DNA of 23,646 bases. It comes from Clostridia bacterium (GTDB lineage: Bacteria > Bacillota > Clostridia > Oscillospirales > CAG-272). Positions within the stretch are counted from its first letter, which is position 1. Each line of letters begins with the position of its first letter. Below the pieces are notes generated by a model. That model was not told where the DNA came from. It saw nothing but the letters and a program-made list of their open reading frames with translations, and searched no databases. Positions 13,572 through 21,650 of the stretch are shown piece by piece. The position numbers and the translations under genes were made by a program. The DNA lies in assembly GCA_900754175.1 (NCBI GenBank), contig CAAEBS010000110.1, positions 1 through 23,646 on the forward strand, written 5' to 3'.

Positions 13572-14507
13572 TTATCCTCTGCTTTTCTCTTTTTCCGACA
13601 CGCTCCCGTCGCCTGCCGTCATGCGCACGATATCTTCCCGTGTAAAATATTCCCGCCGGTCGCAAAAGCGACAGCAGACCTCCAGCCGGTCACCTTTTCC
13701 CTCGGCGATCTGTGCGTCCAGCATCTTTTCCAGCTCTCCCCTGCCCAGTGTGATCAGGGCACGCTCCACGCGCTGGCGGTTACAGTCGCACCGGTATTCC
13801 ACCTCCAGCTCGTCAAACACGTCAAACGGAATATCACGGAGCGCAAGCTCTGCGATCTGCCGGTTGGTCATCCCTCTGGCGATCAGCGACGACAGGTTGG
13901 CAAGCTCCGTCACGTTTCTCTCCAGCTTTTCCACGATGCCGTCGTCGGCAAAGGGCAACAGCTGAATCAGAACGCCGCCCGCCGCCTTACAACTGCAATC
14001 GGTATCCACAAGAACGCCCAGAGCGCACACCGTAGGAATCTGTTCGCTCTTTGCATAGTAAGCGGCGATATCCTCCCCGACCTCTCCGCTTGTCAGCGGG
14101 ATCAGACCGTTATACGGTTCGCCCTCTCCGAGGTCACGGACGACCGTCAGCAGTCCTTTTCCCACGGCGGCGCCCACGTCAAGCTTGCCGTTCGACTTTC
14201 TCGGCGGATCCGCTTTCGGATTCTGGATATATCCCTTTACGTTTCCGTAGTAATCCCCCACGGCGATCACCTTTCCGGCGGGTCCGTCGCCCCCCAGGGT
14301 CACCGTGATCGTGTTCCCCTCTTCTCCCAGCATACACCCCATCATGGAGGTGACGGTGAGCAGGCGTCCGAGTGCGGCAGTTGCCGTCGGTGCGGTATGG
14401 TGGCAGGCGATTGCCCGGTTGACGATCTCCGTGGAATGGATGACGTGAATTCTTGCGCTTCCGTCCACCGTCATTCCACGGAGGATCTGTGATTTTTTAC
14501 TTTCCAT
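13572..14507 (-). CDS. hslO: Hsp33 redox-regulated chaperone
   Basis: This 311-residue cytoplasmic holdase protects unfolding proteins under oxidative stress. The N-terminal domain carries the family signatures VNRAIACHHTAPTATAALGR, GPAGKVIAVGDYYGNVKGYI and LTSGEVGEDIAAYYAKSEQ. The C-terminal redox switch is CDC at 240-242 and CRFC at 279-282, the CxC...CxxC zinc centre, here with a 36-residue spacer slightly longer than usual. Length agrees with the family. The ATG at 14507 has AAGGAA upstream. It lies 30 bp after the methyltransferase gene and probably shares the murC transcript. No clear terminator follows before the tRNA promoters. Confidence 0.96.
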   Translation of the reverse strand: MESKKSQILRGMTVDGSARIHVIHSTEIVNRAIACHHTAPTATAALGRLLTVTSMMGCMLGEEGNTITVTLGGDGPAGKVIAVGDYYGNVKGYIQNPKADPPRKSNGKLDVGAAVGKGLLTVVRDLGEGEPYNGLIPLTSGEVGEDIAAYYAKSEQIPTVCALGVLVDTDCSCKAAGGVLIQLLPFADDGIVEKLERNVTELANLSSLIARGMTNRQIAELALRDIPFDVFDELEVEYRCDCNRQRVERALITLGRGELEKMLDAQIAEGKGDRLEVCCRFCDRREYFTREDIVRMTAGDGSVSEKEKSRG

Positions 14508-14537
14508 ATTTTCTGATTCCTTATCCGTATCTTATCG

Positions 14538-15314
14538 TTATTTCTTTGCCCGTGCGACGAAATACCAGCGCTCGGTCTTTTCGCCGGGTGCGGAGAAAGC
14601 AAAATCCGAAAAAATGCCCAACACCTCGAAAGAGGTATCTGCAAGCATCCCGGTCAGCTCCTCCATGGTATAGCACTTCTCCCGTTGATGTTCGTCCGAC
14701 CGGAGGTAAGCGCCGCCCGCCTGTTCTTCAAACAGCGAAAGGTAAAAATCGCATATCCCGGTTTCTTCATCAAAATCATTCTGCCAGCCGCAGTACACGG
14801 CGGCGCCCGCCTCGTCCTCATCTTCCAGGATATAGGACTCATTGCCGTATATTTCCCGGAATTTGAAAGGCGTATTCACGTCAAAGAGGAACAGCCCGTC
14901 GGGGTCCAGGTAATTGTGCACCCCCGAAAAGGTCTTTTTCACGTCCTCCGGCGTGAGCAGATAGTTTACGCTGTCCAAACAGCAGGTCACAGCCCCCACC
15001 GTTCCGTACAGCTCAAAGCTCCGCATATCCTGAAGCAGGTAGAGGATCCTCCCGCCTTCAAAAGCGGCATACGCCTGCGCCAGCATATTTTCACTGCCGT
15101 CCACGCCGATCATATCGTAACCCCGGCGGGCAAGCGTGCGGGTCATGCTTCCGGTCCCGCAGGCAAGGTCCAGCACAAGCCCCGGGCGCTCCGGCAGATA
15201 CCGGTCAAAGCACGCCTCAAAAAAGTCCGCCCAGCCCTCGTAATCAATTTCCGAGTTCAGGCGCTCGTATACCTTCGGAATCGCCTCGTACCCCTCGCAA
15301 CCGCTCACTGACAC
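14538..15314 (-). CDS. Class I SAM-dependent methyltransferase
   Basis: This 258-residue protein has the Rossmann-fold motif I VLDLACGTGSMTRTLARRGY (SAM glycine loop near 49-55), motif II GVDGSENML and a post-I acidic DM at QDMRSFEL, followed by TCCLDSVNYLL. It resembles small clostridial methyltransferases of the Methyltransf_25/YqeM-like group; the substrate cannot be read from sequence. The start codon is GTG at 15314, with GGAGGAGG four bases upstream. It overlaps the end of murC by 10 bases, so translation is coupled. A GTG two codons later is an alternative start. Confidence 0.85.
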   Translation of the reverse strand: MSVSGCEGYEAIPKVYERLNSEIDYEGWADFFEACFDRYLPERPGLVLDLACGTGSMTRTLARRGYDMIGVDGSENMLAQAYAAFEGGRILYLLQDMRSFELYGTVGAVTCCLDSVNYLLTPEDVKKTFSGVHNYLDPDGLFLFDVNTPFKFREIYGNESYILEDEDEAGAAVYCGWQNDFDEETGICDFYLSLFEEQAGGAYLRSDEHQREKCYTMEELTGMLADTSFEVLGIFSDFAFSAPGEKTERWYFVARAKK

Positions 15315-16741
15315 ACGTCCTCCTCCGACAGGGGCAGATAGCCGAGCACCTTTTCCACGTCTCCCGCTCCCATCACAATCACCGTATCCTTTTCCTTCAC
15401 TTCACGCCGCAGAATTCCGGCGATCTGCGCAAAGCCTTCCTTTCCGGGGTAAGCCTGCGCACGCTCTCCAATGGCGGAGCACAGGAGAGTCGAACTCACC
15501 CCCAGCGTATCGGTTTCCCTTGCCGCATAGATGTCCGGCATCAGAACCCGGTCGGCGTCGCCGAACGCCCCGGCAAATTCCCGGAAAAGCGCCTGCGTCC
15601 GGCTGTAAGTATGCGGCTGAAACACGCAGAAGAGCCTGCCCGCTGTCATTCCCCGAGCGCCGGCAAGAGTTGCCGCCACCTCGGTGGGGTGGTGTCCGTA
15701 ATCGTCATACACCGGGGCGCCGTTCAGTCTGCCCTTGTATTCCATTCTACGCTTTGCCCCGGCAAAAGCCGAAATGCCCCGGATAGCGTCTGCCGCCGGG
15801 ATCCCGGCAAGGTACGCCACGGCGGCGGTCGCCAGCGCATTATAAATATGATGCTTTCCCGGAACCTTCAGAGACACCCTGCCCCATTCCTCCCCGAGAA
15901 CCGTCAGCAAAAACGAATACCTTCCGCTCTCCTCGGCAAGATCGGTGGCACAGATATCCGCCGCCTGATTTTCCACGCCGAATACAAGCGTTCTGCCCGA
16001 AAAGCCGGAGAGTGCACGGCGCACGTTGGCGTCATCCCCGTTCATGACCACGCATCCGCCCTCCGGCGCTTCCCGGGTAATCCCGGCAAATGTCCGGTAA
16101 GAGGCGCATATCTGGTCGAGATCCCGGAAATAATCCATATGGTCCTCCTCAATGTTCAGCACCACGGCGATCGTGGGGTGAAAATCCAGGAAAGAATCCA
16201 TATATTCGCAGGCTTCAAACAAAAAGATCTTTTCGCCCCCGATCCGGTAAGCCCCGCCCATACTGGCAAGCTCCGCTCCCGAAAGAACGGTCGGGTCGGC
16301 GCCGCCAAGGGTCAGGACCTCGGCGCACATGGAGGTGCAGGTGCTCTTTCCGTGCATTCCCGAAATTCCGATGCGCACGGGGTACCCGGTCATCAGGTAG
16401 CCGAGATAATCGGCACGGGAAATACAGGGCAGACCGTGCTCCTGAGCATAGCGATACTCCGGGTTGTCGGGCGATATGGCAACGGTATAGACTACGGCGT
16501 CGTACCCCGCAAGATGAGCGGCGTCGTGCCCGTAAAAAATCTCCACACCCTCTCCCGCCAGCCTGCGGGTAAGAGCGCTTTCGGTCCGGTCAGAACCGCC
16601 CGTGCGGTAGCCTCGCAGACAGGTAAGATGGGCAAGCGAGGACATATGAATCCCGCCGATACCGATAAAGAAAATGCTGTTGCGTTTTTCCAGGATCCGG
16701 GCGATTTTCTCCGGTCCGTAATGCGTATTTGCAACCGACAT
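15305..16741 (-). CDS. murC: UDP-N-acetylmuramate--L-alanine ligase
   Basis: This 478-residue cytoplasmic enzyme adds L-Ala to UDP-MurNAc using ATP in peptidoglycan synthesis. The N-terminal UDP-binding glycine motif is FFIGIGGIHMSSLA (24-37). The Mur-ligase ATP loop is GISGMHGKSTCTSM (125-138). Later landmarks are EACEYMDSFLDFHP, VVLNIEEDHMDYF, KVPGKHHIYNALATAAVA, YDDYGHHPTEV and FQPHTYSRT, all MurC-specific. The start at 16741 has AAAGGCGG upstream; the longer frame adds 17 non-conserved residues. It is the first gene of a murC-methyltransferase-hslO run and is divergent from spoVG. I see only a weak -10 (TTATAC) for it. Confidence 0.96.
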   Translation of the reverse strand: MSVANTHYGPEKIARILEKRNSIFFIGIGGIHMSSLAHLTCLRGYRTGGSDRTESALTRRLAGEGVEIFYGHDAAHLAGYDAVVYTVAISPDNPEYRYAQEHGLPCISRADYLGYLMTGYPVRIGISGMHGKSTCTSMCAEVLTLGGADPTVLSGAELASMGGAYRIGGEKIFLFEACEYMDSFLDFHPTIAVVLNIEEDHMDYFRDLDQICASYRTFAGITREAPEGGCVVMNGDDANVRRALSGFSGRTLVFGVENQAADICATDLAEESGRYSFLLTVLGEEWGRVSLKVPGKHHIYNALATAAVAYLAGIPAADAIRGISAFAGAKRRMEYKGRLNGAPVYDDYGHHPTEVAATLAGARGMTAGRLFCVFQPHTYSRTQALFREFAGAFGDADRVLMPDIYAARETDTLGVSSTLLCSAIGERAQAYPGKEGFAQIAGILRREVKEKDTVIVMGAGDVEKVLGYLPLSEEDVCQ

Positions 16742-16960
16742 GATGCCGCCTTTCGTTTGTCGAAAAATGTTGAAAAATGTATAATTTTTCATTTTCCAGT
16801 CATGATTTGTTAAAAACAGTCACCGACCACAATAATATTTTCAAATATGTTCACACAAAAAACTCATATTCTTTGTATAATGCTCAAATTTTTACTGTAT
16901 AATAATAACAGAAGTCCAAGAATACAACGCTGAATAAATCAGTTTATATGGAGGTAAAAA

Positions 16961-17308
16961 ATGCAGATCACAGATATCAAAATCAGAAAGTTATTTGAAG
17001 AAGGTCCGATGAAGGCGGTTGTCTCGGTGACGTTTGACGGTCAGCTTGCCGTGCATGACATCAAGGTTATTTATGCACGGGAAAAGTTTTTTATCGTCAT
17101 GCCCAGCCGAAAGAACCCGGATGAAACCTTCCGTGACATCGTACATCCGATCAACGCACCGTTCCGTGCCATGCTTGAGAATGCCGTGATCGCCGCTTAC
17201 CGGACGGAATACGAAGCCGCAAAAGCCAATGCCGCAGCTGCCGAAGAAGCAGAGAATGTGAAAACCAGCGAAGAATCCAAACCCGAACTTTCGGGCGTAA
17301 ATGTGTAA
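16961..17308 (+). CDS. spoVG: Septation/regulatory protein SpoVG
   Basis: This 115-residue protein matches SpoVG through MQITDIKIRKL, GPMKAVVSVTFDGQLAVHDI, EKFFIVMPSRKNPDETFRDI and HPINAPFRAMLENAVIAAY. The extra about 20 residues at the C-terminus are Ala/Glu-rich and variable, as in other clostridia. SpoVG is a small nucleic-acid-binding regulator involved in septation and spore cortex formation, which fits a spore-forming host. AGGAGGT-like GGAGG lies 7 bases before the ATG. Upstream are two TATAAT hexamers (16876-16881 and 16898-16903) without clear -35 elements. Confidence 0.96.
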   Translation: MQITDIKIRKLFEEGPMKAVVSVTFDGQLAVHDIKVIYAREKFFIVMPSRKNPDETFRDIVHPINAPFRAMLENAVIAAYRTEYEAAKANAAAAEEAENVKTSEESKPELSGVNV

Positions 17309-17329
17309 ATTTATACACAAAATCCATGA

Positions 17330-17362
17330 GGGACCGGGCACACCGTGCAACGGTCCCTTTTT
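17330..17362 (+). terminator. Terminator of spoVG
   Basis: GGGACCG (17330-17336) pairs with CGGTCCC (17351-17357), followed by five Ts and more T-rich sequence, 22 bases after the spoVG stop. It also lies just beyond the convergent phosphodiesterase gene and may serve both. Confidence 0.85.
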
Positions 17363-17367
17363 GTTTT

Positions 17368-17901
17368 TCAGAGCGTACCGTGCGACAAAAGGATCCCGCC
17401 CCGACGAAGCTCCATAACGCCGTAGGATGGCTTTCCGCCCCTCGGCTCTCCCAGACTGCCGGGGTTGAAGACGTAAAGCGCCCCCGGCAGGCAATAGCCG
17501 TCCTGAAGGCGGGTACCTGCCGGATAGTAGTTTTCCTGCGCAATATGCGTGTGTCCGTAGAGCAGGACGTCGGCGCCCCGCTCCGAGGCATAGCGGACTA
17601 CCCGCTCCGGGTCGCCCTTTACCCCGTGGGTATGACCGTGCATCATCAATATATGATATTCACCGAGGGTAAGAAAAAGTTCCTCGGTGACGCCGGAATT
17701 TCCGGAAAAATTCAGAAAAAAGCTATCGCAGTTCCCTTTTACCGCTTCCCATGTCCTGCCCGCAAACATCGTGCGGACCTCCTCGGTGTCACGCAGACCG
17801 TCCCCGAGAAAAAGCAGACCGTCTGCCCCCGGGTTGCGCCGCACGACCTCCTCCAGCCGGTCCCGCCTGCCGTGCGTATCGGATACGATAAGGTAGGTCA
17901 C
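17368..17901 (-). CDS. YfcE/MJ0936-type metallophosphodiesterase
   Basis: This 177-residue single-domain calcineurin-like enzyme shows VSDTHG (Asp8, His10), FLGDGLRD (GD at 33-34), VKGNCD, MMHGHTHG, LYGHTH and VFNPGS in the family order. Family members hydrolyse artificial phosphodiesters, and the physiological substrate is generally uncertain. It starts with GTG at 17901, which overlaps the TGA of the lipid-kinase gene (GTGA), with GGAGGG upstream, so translation is coupled. A longer frame to 18051 is only overlap with the kinase gene. It is unrelated in detail to the two larger secreted phosphoesterases. Confidence 0.9.
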   Translation of the reverse strand: MTYLIVSDTHGRRDRLEEVVRRNPGADGLLFLGDGLRDTEEVRTMFAGRTWEAVKGNCDSFFLNFSGNSGVTEELFLTLGEYHILMMHGHTHGVKGDPERVVRYASERGADVLLYGHTHIAQENYYPAGTRLQDGYCLPGALYVFNPGSLGEPRGGKPSYGVMELRRGGILLSHGTL

Positions 17902-18902
17902 AGACTGCCCTCCCGGTTCCGCACGCCGATTTCCAGCGGCTCCGGCTTCTTTTCCACGGCGGGTTCTTCCTGCCACAGAACGCCGACCCCTGCCGGCATC
18001 CAGAAAGGAAGCACCTGCTTTTCCACCGACAGCGAAAGCTCCCGCACGCACCGGATCTCGCCGTCCAGACTGACGTTGGTCTCCCGGTCAAAGGTCATCT
18101 TCACAAAATCTTCCTTGCGGTTGTAAAGCACCTTTTCGTTTTCCGGGCGGATGTGCGTGCCCTTTTTATAGCTCTTTACCAGCGACAGGAAGGTGCGCCG
18201 GGTCACGTCGTTTATGTAGAGGTCGTCCAGATGCCCGTCCTCGGGCGAAGTGTAGGGGTTGGAGTGGAAACCGCCCCCGCAGAAGCCGCCGTTGGCAAAG
18301 GTGGTCAGAAGAAACCGGTGCCGTTCCTCCTCTCCCCCGTCACAGCTCAGGGTCATATCCACCCCCGGCTTGCGGATCAGCGTAATCATCAGCCCCAGCA
18401 GATAGGCAAATCCGGAGGGCACCCACGGCTTTGCCTTGAGGGTCGCCGTTTTGCTGACCACTTCGCAGTCAAAGCCGATATTCACCATATTCACAGCATA
18501 GTCGTCGTTACAGCGCAGAAGATCCAGTCGGCGAACGCAACCGTTCAGCTGAGCGCCGACGTCCAGAAATTTCTCCTGTCCGGTAAAGTTCCGCACAAAG
18601 TCGTTTCCGGTGCCGATCGGGATCACTCCCAGCGAAACCGTGCTCCGGTCGACAAGCCGCATGATGCCGTTTGCCGCTTCCGACAGCGTTCCGTCTCCGC
18701 CGCAGGCGTAAAAGCGGACCGTCTCGCCCGCATATTTTTCCACCGTCTGCGGAATGTGCGCCGCAAGCTCGCCGGCACTGGGGGAAATGAAGATCTCATA
18801 TTCCGCATTGCCCGCCTGACAAACCCGTTCGATCTCCCGGCAAAGCGTATTCACCTTTTTCCCTTTTCCCGCATCCGGGTTGATCAGAAAACAATGCTTC
18901 AT
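17898..18902 (-). CDS. YegS/DagK-type diacylglycerol (lipid) kinase
   Basis: This 334-residue cytoplasmic or membrane-associated kinase carries FLINPDAGKGK at the N-terminus, the GGDGT nucleotide loop (68-72), IPIGTGNDFVRN (96-105) and VNMVNIGFDCEVV, all typical of the DAGK_cat/YegS/BmrU family. It probably phosphorylates diacylglycerol or a related lipid to recycle membrane precursors. I chose the ATG at 18902, where the conserved MKHCFLINP begins, with GGAG 9 bases upstream. The longer frame to 18959 lies inside the leader. Its stop overlaps the start of the phosphodiesterase gene by 4 bases, making a two-gene operon. Confidence 0.92.
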   Translation of the reverse strand: MKHCFLINPDAGKGKKVNTLCREIERVCQAGNAEYEIFISPSAGELAAHIPQTVEKYAGETVRFYACGGDGTLSEAANGIMRLVDRSTVSLGVIPIGTGNDFVRNFTGQEKFLDVGAQLNGCVRRLDLLRCNDDYAVNMVNIGFDCEVVSKTATLKAKPWVPSGFAYLLGLMITLIRKPGVDMTLSCDGGEEERHRFLLTTFANGGFCGGGFHSNPYTSPEDGHLDDLYINDVTRRTFLSLVKSYKKGTHIRPENEKVLYNRKEDFVKMTFDRETNVSLDGEIRCVRELSLSVEKQVLPFWMPAGVGVLWQEEPAVEKKPEPLEIGVRNREGSL

Positions 18903-18920
18903 TCCCACACTCCAAAACTT

Positions 18921-18946
18921 TTCCGCACCGGTCCCCCTGTGCGGAA
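18921..18946 (-). promoter_or_regulatory. Hairpin in the lipid-kinase leader
   Basis: TTCCGCAC (18921-18928) pairs perfectly with GTGCGGAA (18939-18946) between the promoter and the ribosome-binding site. It has no T tract and may modulate mRNA stability; no known riboswitch is recognised. Confidence 0.4.
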
Positions 18947-18961
18947 TTTTCATATACATCT

Positions 18962-18990
18962 ATTATAACATATCTTGCAATGCTTGTCAA
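18962..18990 (-). promoter_or_regulatory. SigA promoter of the lipid-kinase operon
   Basis: On the minus strand, TTGACA (18990-18985), 17 bp and TATAAT (18967-18962) match the consensus exactly. Transcription should begin near 18955, about 53 bases before the ATG. Confidence 0.92.
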
Positions 18991-18999
18991 GATTACAGA

Positions 19000-19034
19000 A
19001 AAAAGCGGCGGCAGGAAACCTTCCTGTCCGCCGC
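19000..19034 (-). terminator. Terminator of the GH39-transporter-hydrolase operon
   Basis: GCGGCGGCAGGAA (19005-19017) pairs with TTCCTGTCCGCCGC (19021-19034) with one bulged base. On the minus strand a TTTTTTCTG tail follows. It is 14 bases beyond the last stop codon. Confidence 0.85.
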
Positions 19035-19047
19035 ATTGGCAAAATTT

Positions 19048-20724
19048 TTATACCGCCGTATTTTCGGGGTGCTGGTCGGGGTGGATGCGCCACACCGGCG
19101 TCCGCACCCAGACACTGCTCTCGCTTTCGGCATAATAAAGCCGGTCCACTTCCTCCATTGCCCGGATACATTCCCCGGAGGCAAGCGGTCTGAAATCATG
19201 CGTCACAAGCTCGTGGTCGATCAGCGTCCGCAAGCGGAACAGCCGGAACGGCGTCCCCTTTGTGATCTTCTCCGGCAAAAGCTTTTCATAGCGCTCAAAG
19301 GTCTCCCAGGCAAACCGGACCTGCGCCGGGTCCTCTATCACGTAGCGCACCCCGCACGCATCCCCCGGCACCTCCTCGTCCCGCCGTTTCAGCGTGCTTT
19401 CGGTTGCCAGAACCGCCGCAAACAGCTCCTCGTCCCCACAGCAGAATTCCCAGGCAACGTACTCCCGCAAAGCCTGCCGCATATCCCGGAATTCCCCGGT
19501 GTAAAAGCCTGCCACCATAAATTCGTTGGCGTCCTCAAAGAGCCCCTCGGAATACGGGAATCCGCCTGCGATCCACTCCCGAAGCCCGCAAAGCCGGCTC
19601 TGGAGCGCCCCCGCAATCTGACTTGCGCCGAATCCGCCCCACGGTGCGCATTGGTACATACTGATCTCCGGGAAAGAGATCCACTTCATCTTTTCCCAGC
19701 CGGCATAGCCGGTCACGTCCTTTGGCGACATCACATACGCCACGTCGGAAAGTTCCCCACGGTTCACCGCCGCAAAGAATGCCTCCGACTCGCCGTCGGT
19801 AAAATGGTCGAAAAACCAGGTGGAAAGGATGAGTCCGGTATCGGGCATCAGCTCCCGCATCATATCCCGGTAGTGCGCAAACAGCTTCAGATAGCCGTTT
19901 CCGCCCCACGGCTGACACGCAGAGCAGGTGCAACCGCCCTGGTCGTAGGGCCAATAGATCAGATAATCCAGCCTGAGATCGGAAAAGTAGCGCATCATCT
20001 CCCGGCGCTCCCGCAGGATCTCCTCGGTTCCCCCCGGCAGAGACGGACAGATCTCCCGGTTATAATGCCCCAGCGGGATCTTCCGGTAGCCGCCCTCCAG
20101 CTCAAACCTTGCCCTCAGCTCCACCGGAGAGGAGTCAAAGCCCTCGTTGGCAAGATGAAGCATGGAGGCGCCCATTCCCACCGTATTGGCATAAGCAAGG
20201 ATTTTGTGCAGGCGCTGTACCATTTTCTGCGCCGCCGGCTCCTCCATGGAGGAATAATGGTGCATATCGAACCAAACCAACAGCTCGTTGTACCCCCGCA
20301 TTGCCGAAAGCGCCACTCTTTCGTATACCGCCTCCAGCGGTGCGGAATGATAGAAATTGTGAAAGTGCGTGGCAAAATAAATGCCCCGCAAAGGCTTTTC
20401 CGGCGTAAAGAATAGCTCTTTTTCCAGCCGTGTGAAGCCGCCTCTGCCGTCCGGGCGCAACCGCCGGAGCAGAACACCCGTTCCGTGGAATACCGCACAG
20501 ACCGACGCTCCCTCCACCGACACGCCGTCCGGTGCCGGGATAAGGCGGAAAGCGTCGTCCTTCAGCTCCCGGCAAACCGAAGCCGTCACCCGGTAAGCGC
20601 CCGCCGCCTCTTTTTCTCCGGCAAGAGCAATCTGCCTTTTATCCAGCTCTTTGCCGGCAGTGCGCTCCAGAATCCGCCAGGCATCCTCCGGCATTCCTTC
20701 ATTGCAAAACAAAATTTTCTCCAT
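19048..20724 (-). CDS. TIM-barrel glycoside-hydrolase-like protein, unclassified
   Basis: This 558-residue protein lacks a signal peptide. Residues 1-105 look like the small N-terminal domain found before GH20/GH67/GH84-type barrels (FHGTGVLLRRL near 79-89). From PLRGIYFATHFHNFYH (111-126) a barrel pattern follows: LSAMRGYNELLVWFDMHHYS, GASMLHLANEGF, YLIYWPYDQGGCTCSACQPW (254-273) and TGLILSTWFFDHF. The DQGGCTCSAC segment (Asp261; Cys265, 267, 270) resembles the D...CxCxxC stretch of DUF4838-like proteins and may bind metal or shape the active site. I cannot place it in a CAZy family. It is the third gene after a GH39 enzyme and a transporter, so intracellular breakdown of an imported sugar derivative is a reasonable guess. 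Confidence 0.55.
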   Translation of the reverse strand: MEKILFCNEGMPEDAWRILERTAGKELDKRQIALAGEKEAAGAYRVTASVCRELKDDAFRLIPAPDGVSVEGASVCAVFHGTGVLLRRLRPDGRGGFTRLEKELFFTPEKPLRGIYFATHFHNFYHSAPLEAVYERVALSAMRGYNELLVWFDMHHYSSMEEPAAQKMVQRLHKILAYANTVGMGASMLHLANEGFDSSPVELRARFELEGGYRKIPLGHYNREICPSLPGGTEEILRERREMMRYFSDLRLDYLIYWPYDQGGCTCSACQPWGGNGYLKLFAHYRDMMRELMPDTGLILSTWFFDHFTDGESEAFFAAVNRGELSDVAYVMSPKDVTGYAGWEKMKWISFPEISMYQCAPWGGFGASQIAGALQSRLCGLREWIAGGFPYSEGLFEDANEFMVAGFYTGEFRDMRQALREYVAWEFCCGDEELFAAVLATESTLKRRDEEVPGDACGVRYVIEDPAQVRFAWETFERYEKLLPEKITKGTPFRLFRLRTLIDHELVTHDFRPLASGECIRAMEEVDRLYYAESESSVWVRTPVWRIHPDQHPENTAV

Positions 20725-20735
20725 TTTTCACCCCG

Positions 20736-21647
20736 TTACTGAAATACTTTGATCATGACAAGCGACACTACACCCAGCAGCACGCCAGCCACCGAAGAAA
20801 CCGAAAGCTTTTCCTTATAAAGCACGGCGGCAACCAGCGTAGCGATGATCGTTCCGCCGCCGTTGACAAAGGCAAACAGCACCACGGGCGACACAAGCGC
20901 CGTGGATATCGTCACCAGCTGATTGATTACAAACACCGCCACGGCAAGCGCAAACCCGCAGAGCAGAAGCTTGCCGGAAAGCCGGAAGCTCCCCTTGGGA
21001 ACCCCCTCGCCGGAAAGCTTTTGCTTTCCCATCATCACAAAAATGACAATGCCGCCAAGCACCGCCAGCACGCCGAAAGAGATCAGCGAAAACACGCTGA
21101 CGTCCCCCTCCGGCACGTATTGGGTAAAGAGCTGTTGCGCCAGCATCGTAGCACCGTTGGAAAGCAGACTGCCCAGCAACAGCAAAAAGGTTTTCAGGCT
21201 GAAGCCGGAATAGGTCCTGCGGGAATTTCTGACCAACAGCCACGCCGCCACGAAGAACGCCGCCACCGCCACCCATTGCAGAGGGCGGACCGGCTGATCA
21301 AACAGAAAAATTCCGGCAAACATCGGGATCAGCATACCCGCCGTTCCGAACATCGAATCCAGGCTGACCGTTCCGCTTTTCATGCTGTAAATACTGCACG
21401 CCGAAGCGACGAAAAGCATCACGCCGGAAAAGGAGGCAATGCAGACGGTCGTAAGATCGGCGGCAAAACCTTTTCCCACAATCAGAATCAGGATCAGCGC
21501 AAGGAGAGTGGAGATCGTCATGCGGTAGGTGGAGTAGACCACCAGCGTCCTTCCGCTTTTGACCTCGTTGCTGGACAGCTTGTTGAATATTGCCTGAATG
21601 ACACGGAAAACAAGGACGATACCGATATACAGGGTTGCAATCTTCAT
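20736..21647 (-). CDS. DMT-superfamily (EamA-like) transporter
   Basis: This 303-residue, very hydrophobic membrane protein has about ten predicted membrane segments arranged as two similar halves. Examples are IATLYIGIVLVFRVIQAIF at the start, LIPMFAGIFLFDQPVRPLQW at the end of the first half, and the terminal SVSSVAGVLLGVVSLVMIKVF. The repeated small-residue helix ahead of a charged turn (FLFDQP; LYKEKLSV) is the drug/metabolite transporter signature. Some DMT members (RhaT, glucose-uptake GRP type) carry sugars, and its position between two hydrolase-like genes fits a sugar or glycoside carrier, though direction and substrate are unproven. It starts 3 bp after the GH39 stop, using AAAGGAAA inside the end of that gene. 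Confidence 0.85.
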   Translation of the reverse strand: MKIATLYIGIVLVFRVIQAIFNKLSSNEVKSGRTLVVYSTYRMTISTLLALILILIVGKGFAADLTTVCIASFSGVMLFVASACSIYSMKSGTVSLDSMFGTAGMLIPMFAGIFLFDQPVRPLQWVAVAAFFVAAWLLVRNSRRTYSGFSLKTFLLLLGSLLSNGATMLAQQLFTQYVPEGDVSVFSLISFGVLAVLGGIVIFVMMGKQKLSGEGVPKGSFRLSGKLLLCGFALAVAVFVINQLVTISTALVSPVVLFAFVNGGGTIIATLVAAVLYKEKLSVSSVAGVLLGVVSLVMIKVFQ

Positions 21648-21650
21648 AAA

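Noticed and set aside
15611..16813. 400-codon plus-strand frame
   Set aside because: It is the antisense shadow of murC.
18880..20415. 511-codon open frame on the plus strand
   Set aside because: It is antisense to the barrel protein and overlaps the lipid-kinase promoter. Its His/Arg/Pro-rich composition is typical of a frame complementary to GC-rich coding DNA.
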